This document shows positions 60,384-64,000 of a DNA stretch of 64,000 nucleotides, one piece after another. Both the position numbers and the translations under genes were made by a program. Under the pieces are notes generated by a model. That model was not told the DNA's origin. It ran no database searches and saw only the letters and a program-made list of their open reading frames with translations. The stretch covers positions 124,001-188,000 of the forward strand of contig CAUQTI010000003.1 of the NCBI GenBank assembly GCA_963521065.1. Direction: 5' to 3'. Each line of letters opens with the position of its first letter. Position 1 is the first letter of the stretch. Origin of the DNA: IOR16 sp963521065. Lineage in GTDB: Bacteria > Bacillota > Clostridia > Peptostreptococcales > Anaerovoracaceae.

Positions 60384-61393
60384 AATTCTTGAGAACAAAC
60401 AAATATACACTACCAATCTTAGTCCTTCTTCTGCTGTTCGTACTTACCGCCTGCGGAACCACCGGACAGCCGGAACTCACTTCTGAGCCTCTGCAAAAAA
60501 TTACTTTTGTGCTGGAATGGGCGCCAAATACAAATCATACCGGTGTCTATGTCGCACAGGAAAAAGGATACTACAGGGAATTGGGACTGAATGTAGAAAT
60601 TGTTGCACCGCCTGAAAATGGCGCTTCCGCTTTGGTCGCCAGCGGAAAAGCACAGTTTGGCGTTGATGTGCAGGAAGCACTGGGTACAGAACTTACTCTT
60701 GAAAATCCGCTTCCGATTACTGCGGTCGCTTCTATTATTGATCATAATACTTCGGGTTTAATTTCTGCAAAAGAGAAAGGGATCGACTCCTTTTCTAAGC
60801 TTGAAGGAAAAACCTATGCCTCTTGGGATGGTGCTACAGAGCTTGCCATCATGAAGCAGGCCATGACCGATGCGGGCTGCGATTACAGCAAGTTGAAAAC
60901 AGTACCAGCACCGGCTACCGATGCCGTTTCCTTAATTCAGTCAGGCGCCATTGATGTGGTATGGGTCTACGAGGCCTGGGATATCGTTTCTGCCAAGCTG
61001 GCTGGTGTCGACTATAACTTTATCAAGTTCAGTGATGAAACTCCCGTTTTGGACTTCTATACACCGCTTATTATTGCCAACAATGATTTCTTAAAGGAAA
61101 ATCCGGAGCTTTCTAAAAAATTCATGGAAGCAACTGCGAAGGGCTATGAATATGCGATTGAAAATCCAAAAGAAGCTGCACAGATTTTAGTCGATGCGGT
61201 TCCGGAGCTTTCTTTAGATTTAGTGACTGCAAGCCAAGAGTTTCTTTCCAAAGAGTATAAAGCGGAAAAAACAAAATGGGGCAGCTTCGATGAAAAACGC
61301 TGGAGCAGCTTTTACGATTGGATGTATGAAGAAAAGCTGATTCCTTCTCCATTAGGAAATACTGGATTTACAAACGAATATCTTCCGCAGTGA
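60380..61393 (+). CDS. Thiamine-precursor binding lipoprotein (ThiY/THI5-like)
   Basis: 337 residues, lipobox LTAC near residue 25. FVLEWAPNTNHTGVYVAQEKGYY is the NMT1/THI5 signature of pyrimidine-binding proteins, and the VWVYEAWDI pocket follows. Binds HMP or formylaminopyrimidine outside the cell. ATG with AAAGGAGA. Confidence 0.92.
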   Translation: MKFLRTNKYTLPILVLLLLFVLTACGTTGQPELTSEPLQKITFVLEWAPNTNHTGVYVAQEKGYYRELGLNVEIVAPPENGASALVASGKAQFGVDVQEALGTELTLENPLPITAVASIIDHNTSGLISAKEKGIDSFSKLEGKTYASWDGATELAIMKQAMTDAGCDYSKLKTVPAPATDAVSLIQSGAIDVVWVYEAWDIVSAKLAGVDYNFIKFSDETPVLDFYTPLIIANNDFLKENPELSKKFMEATAKGYEYAIENPKEAAQILVDAVPELSLDLVTASQEFLSKEYKAEKTKWGSFDEKRWSSFYDWMYEEKLIPSPLGNTGFTNEYLPQ

Positions 61394-61405
61394 CAGGAGC
61401 CCTTT

Positions 61406-62173
61406 ATGACTACATCCGAAGTAATTGCTTTAGAATCCGTTTCTATCAGCAAAAGCTATGAAGAAAAACCAATTATAGATGATATTACACTCCATGTAAA
61501 AGAAGGCGAACTCGTATCGCTTCTTGGAGTCAGTGGAATTGGAAAGACGACGCTGTTTCATATTCTTTCCGGACTAGAGCTGCCTGATTCCGGTGCCGTG
61601 AAGCTCTATGGAAAAGCGGTAACAGGACAATCGGGAAACGTAAGCTATATGCAGCAAAAGGATCTTCTTCTTCCGTTTGAAACCATTTTAAAGAACGTAT
61701 CAATGCCGCTTTTACTGAAAGGAATCCCAAAAAAACAGGCATATACGAAAGCCGCTCTTTATTTTGAAGAATTTGGATTGAAGAATTGTGAAAACAAGTA
61801 TCCATCTCAGCTTTCCGGCGGCATGCGGCAGCGCGCGGCACTTCTTCGTGCCTACCTTTTTTCTGACCGCGTAATGCTGCTGGACGAGCCGTTCAGCGCG
61901 CTGGACGCCATTACAAAGTCAGCTCTGCACGGTTGGTTTTCGAAAGTCATCGCTGCGCATCAGACAGCAACACTTTTTATTACGCATGATATCGACGAAG
62001 CAATCCTGCTTTCAGACCGTATCTATATCATGTCTGGCATTCCCGGTAAAATCACCAATGAATTGTACGTTTCTTCTCAAAGCCGAAGCAATCCTGCATT
62101 TAATACAAGCAAGGAATTCTTAGAAATAAAGAGAGACATTCTCCATAAAATTGATAATTTACACACAGTATGA
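61406..62173 (+). CDS. Thiamine-precursor ABC ATPase (ThiZ type)
   Basis: 255 residues. Walker A GVSGIGKT (second Gly changed to Ser-Gly-Ile), Q-loop MQQKDLLLPF, signature LSGGMRQRAALLRA, Walker B VMLLDEPFSALD, H-loop FITHDIDEA. Same family as tauB/ssuB. GGAG 6 bp before ATG. Confidence 0.93.
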   Translation: MTTSEVIALESVSISKSYEEKPIIDDITLHVKEGELVSLLGVSGIGKTTLFHILSGLELPDSGAVKLYGKAVTGQSGNVSYMQQKDLLLPFETILKNVSMPLLLKGIPKKQAYTKAALYFEEFGLKNCENKYPSQLSGGMRQRAALLRAYLFSDRVMLLDEPFSALDAITKSALHGWFSKVIAAHQTATLFITHDIDEAILLSDRIYIMSGIPGKITNELYVSSQSRSNPAFNTSKEFLEIKRDILHKIDNLHTV

Positions 62174-62183
62174 AAAACAAGAA

Positions 62184-62223
62184 AGCCTGCATCACAAAAT
62201 ACATCATGATGCAGGCTTTTTCT
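62184..62223 (+). terminator. Terminator of the thiamine-precursor operon
   Basis: AGCCTGCATCA pairs perfectly with TGATGCAGGCT and is followed by T5CTT. Confidence 0.9.
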
Positions 62224-62252
62224 TAATCCTATATAAACTCTCAGAGCTCTTC

Positions 62253-64000
62253 CTATCTCCCCGATCTCCGGCGATCTAGTTCTTTCAGCATTTTTTTTCG
62301 AAGGCGGATATCCAGTGGTGTGATCTCCACCAGCTCGTCATCATCAATAAATTCCAACGCTTCCTCCAGTGTAAATACACGGGGAGGTGATAACTTAATC
62401 GAGTCATCATTTCCTGCGGCCCGCATATTAGAAACCTTCTTTGCTTTGCAAGGATTTACTACCATGTCCTCATTTCGACTGTTCATCCCTACAATCATTC
62501 CCTCGTATACCTTAACGCCGGGATCAATAAACATGGTAGCTCTTTCCCCGATATTATTCAGTGCATACGGTGTAGATACGCCTTCCTCCTGCGCAATGAC
62601 AACACCATTGATTCGCTGCGGAATTTCACCCTTATATTCCTCAAAACAGTCGAACCGTCTTACCAAAGTTCCTTCTCCCCTTGTATCGTTGATAAATTCA
62701 CTTCGATATCCAAGCAAGCCTCTCGTCGGCACAGCGTATTCTAATCGGGAGCGCCCATCCTTTCCTGACATGGACTTCATCATTCCTTTTCTCAGGTTCA
62801 GCTTGGAAATAACAGTCCCTGAATATTCATCCGGAACTTCGATGACAACTTCTTCTACCGGCTCCATCTTCTTCCCGTTTTCCCCTTTATGCATGATGAC
62901 TTCAGGCTTTGAAACCGCAAGTTCATAGCCTTCTCTTCTCATGTTTTCTATCAGTATGGAAAGGTGAAGCTCCCCTCTTCCGGAAACTTTAAAGCCGTCT
63001 GTTGTATCAAGCGCTTCTACAATTAAACCTACGTTTACCTCCAGCTCTTTTTCCAAACGCTCTTTGATATGTCTCGTCGTTACAAATTTTCCGACTTGCC
63101 CCGCAAACGGTGATTTATTTACCATAAAATTCATGGAAAGTGTCGGTTCTTCAATATGAATCATCGGCATCGGATCTGCTTTTCCTTCATTGCAGATTGT
63201 TTCTCCAATGCTGATATCTGAAATTCCTGAAATAACCACAACATCTCCGCATTCGGCCTCTTCCACTGGCATACGCTTTAAGCCGCGGTACACAAAGACC
63301 TGATTGATTTTGCGGTTAGCAAGCGTACCGTCTTCCTTTACCACACAAACGGTTTGTCCGCTTTTAATCTTTCCTTTATAAATACGTCCGATTCCCAGAC
63401 GCCCAATATAATCATCATAAGCCAGAGTAGAAACTTGAAGCTGCAATGGCTCTTCTGTCAAATCTGGGTAAGGTTCTACATGGGACGCAATCGTATCAAA
63501 CAGCGGCACGATGTCTTTCCCTTCATCTTCTAATTCATATTGAACAATCCCGCGCTTGGCAATCCCGTACAGAATAGGGAAGTCCAGCTGCTTGTCATTT
63601 GCCTCCAGCTCCATAAACAACTCATATACCATATCGACTACTTCTATCGCGCGTTGGTCTTTTTTATCGATTTTATTGATCAGCAGAATCGGATTCAATC
63701 CCATTTCAAGTGATTTTTGCAGCACAAAACGAGTCTGTGGCATAGGACCTTCACTTGAATCAACCAATAAAATAACCGTATCTACCGTTTTTATAATTCG
63801 CTCTACTTCCGAGGAAAAGTCTGCATGTCCCGGAGTATCCACAATATTAATCTTTACATCCCCATGCATCACAGAACAATTCTTTGAATAAATCGTAATG
63901 CCCCGCTCTCTTTCGATGTCATTGCTGTCCATTACGCAATCAACCACGTCTTCATTCTCTCTGAAAACTCCGCTCTGTGATAAAAATGCGTCTACAAGCG
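62253..64000 (-). CDS. typA: GTPase TypA/BipA, 5' end beyond the window
   Basis: At least 582 residues; the open frame runs off the right edge (DAFLSQSGVFRENEDVVDCV is its first readable part). Switch I RERGITI, G3 DTPGHADF, G4 NKID, EF-Tu-like and EF-G-like domains, and the BipA C-terminal (RGLLGYRSEFINDTRGEG, IGMNSR-like VGMNSRNEDM). A ribosome-assembly and stress GTPase. Only the P-loop region and start are missing. Confidence 0.96.
   Translation of the reverse strand, partial: LVDAFLSQSGVFRENEDVVDCVMDSNDIERERGITIYSKNCSVMHGDVKINIVDTPGHADFSSEVERIIKTVDTVILLVDSSEGPMPQTRFVLQKSLEMGLNPILLINKIDKKDQRAIEVVDMVYELFMELEANDKQLDFPILYGIAKRGIVQYELEDEGKDIVPLFDTIASHVEPYPDLTEEPLQLQVSTLAYDDYIGRLGIGRIYKGKIKSGQTVCVVKEDGTLANRKINQVFVYRGLKRMPVEEAECGDVVVISGISDISIGETICNEGKADPMPMIHIEEPTLSMNFMVNKSPFAGQVGKFVTTRHIKERLEKELEVNVGLIVEALDTTDGFKVSGRGELHLSILIENMRREGYELAVSKPEVIMHKGENGKKMEPVEEVVIEVPDEYSGTVISKLNLRKGMMKSMSGKDGRSRLEYAVPTRGLLGYRSEFINDTRGEGTLVRRFDCFEEYKGEIPQRINGVVIAQEEGVSTPYALNNIGERATMFIDPGVKVYEGMIVGMNSRNEDMVVNPCKAKKVSNMRAAGNDDSIKLSPPRVFTLEEALEFIDDDELVEITPLDIRLRKKMLKELDRRRSGR

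Overview
The window looks like a chromosomal segment of a low-GC, anaerobic, Gram-positive bacterium of the Clostridia type. Pointers are S-layer-homology (SLH) surface proteins, T-box, TPP and yjdF-type riboswitches, many AGGAGG ribosome sites, a TRAP/ureohydrolase/ornithine-cyclodeaminase amino-acid cluster and a compact F-type ATPase operon. The species cannot be named from the sequence. No rRNA, tRNA or CRISPR was seen.

Left third (1-10.1 kb): a tandem, partly decayed array of one cassette. Each cassette has, on the minus strand, a secreted protein of unknown family (here 'SecB-like', my own label, unrelated to the SecB chaperone) and a small SLH protein. On the plus strand, facing them, is a 24-26 codon hydrophobic peptide gene that looks like a type I toxin. 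A good minus-strand promoter just beyond it would make a short antisense RNA ending at a shared hairpin. There are four SLH copies, two intact and two dead SecB-like copies, two intact toxin/antisense pairs, one decayed pair, one deletion remnant and one pair cut by the window edge. A YefM/YoeB-type toxin-antitoxin pair sits inside the third cassette. The SLH domains are almost the same in all copies while the C-termini differ.

10.2-23.1 kb: an accessory stretch with a low-molecular-weight tyrosine phosphatase, an Lsa-like antibiotic-resistance ABC-F protein behind an attenuator leader, two IS3-family elements (one at a rearrangement junction between a headless MutT gene and a surface protein that appears to lose its tail), an AraC regulator, a lipoprotein and a 1087-residue SLH protein.

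23.2-33.6 kb: a LacI regulator and YfcC transporter, a yjdF riboswitch and yjdF, an HD-GYP-like protein, a T-box (probably Phe) before paaK and an ACT protein, a Cys-rich mini-protein, tandem 101-bp double-hairpin repeats, a second ABC-F gene and a PHP phosphoesterase.

33.7-43 kb: a catabolic island. A ureohydrolase and TRAP transporter operon lies behind a clear sigma-54 promoter. A divergent sigma-54 activator has a long palindrome in between. An aminotransferase, an ornithine cyclodeaminase homologue and a PucR-type regulator follow. Together they suggest uptake and breakdown of arginine or another guanidino compound.

43-64 kb: core functions. These are the ATP synthase operon (a-c-b-delta-alpha-gamma-beta-epsilon, c-subunit of proton type), a LysR regulator, a DJ-1 protein, infC with an ATT start, a zinc-ribbon protein, a purine salvage operon (xpt plus BMP-type nucleoside ABC transporter), a CatA-like acetyltransferase, a TPP-riboswitch thiamine-precursor transporter and typA/bipA, which runs off the right edge.
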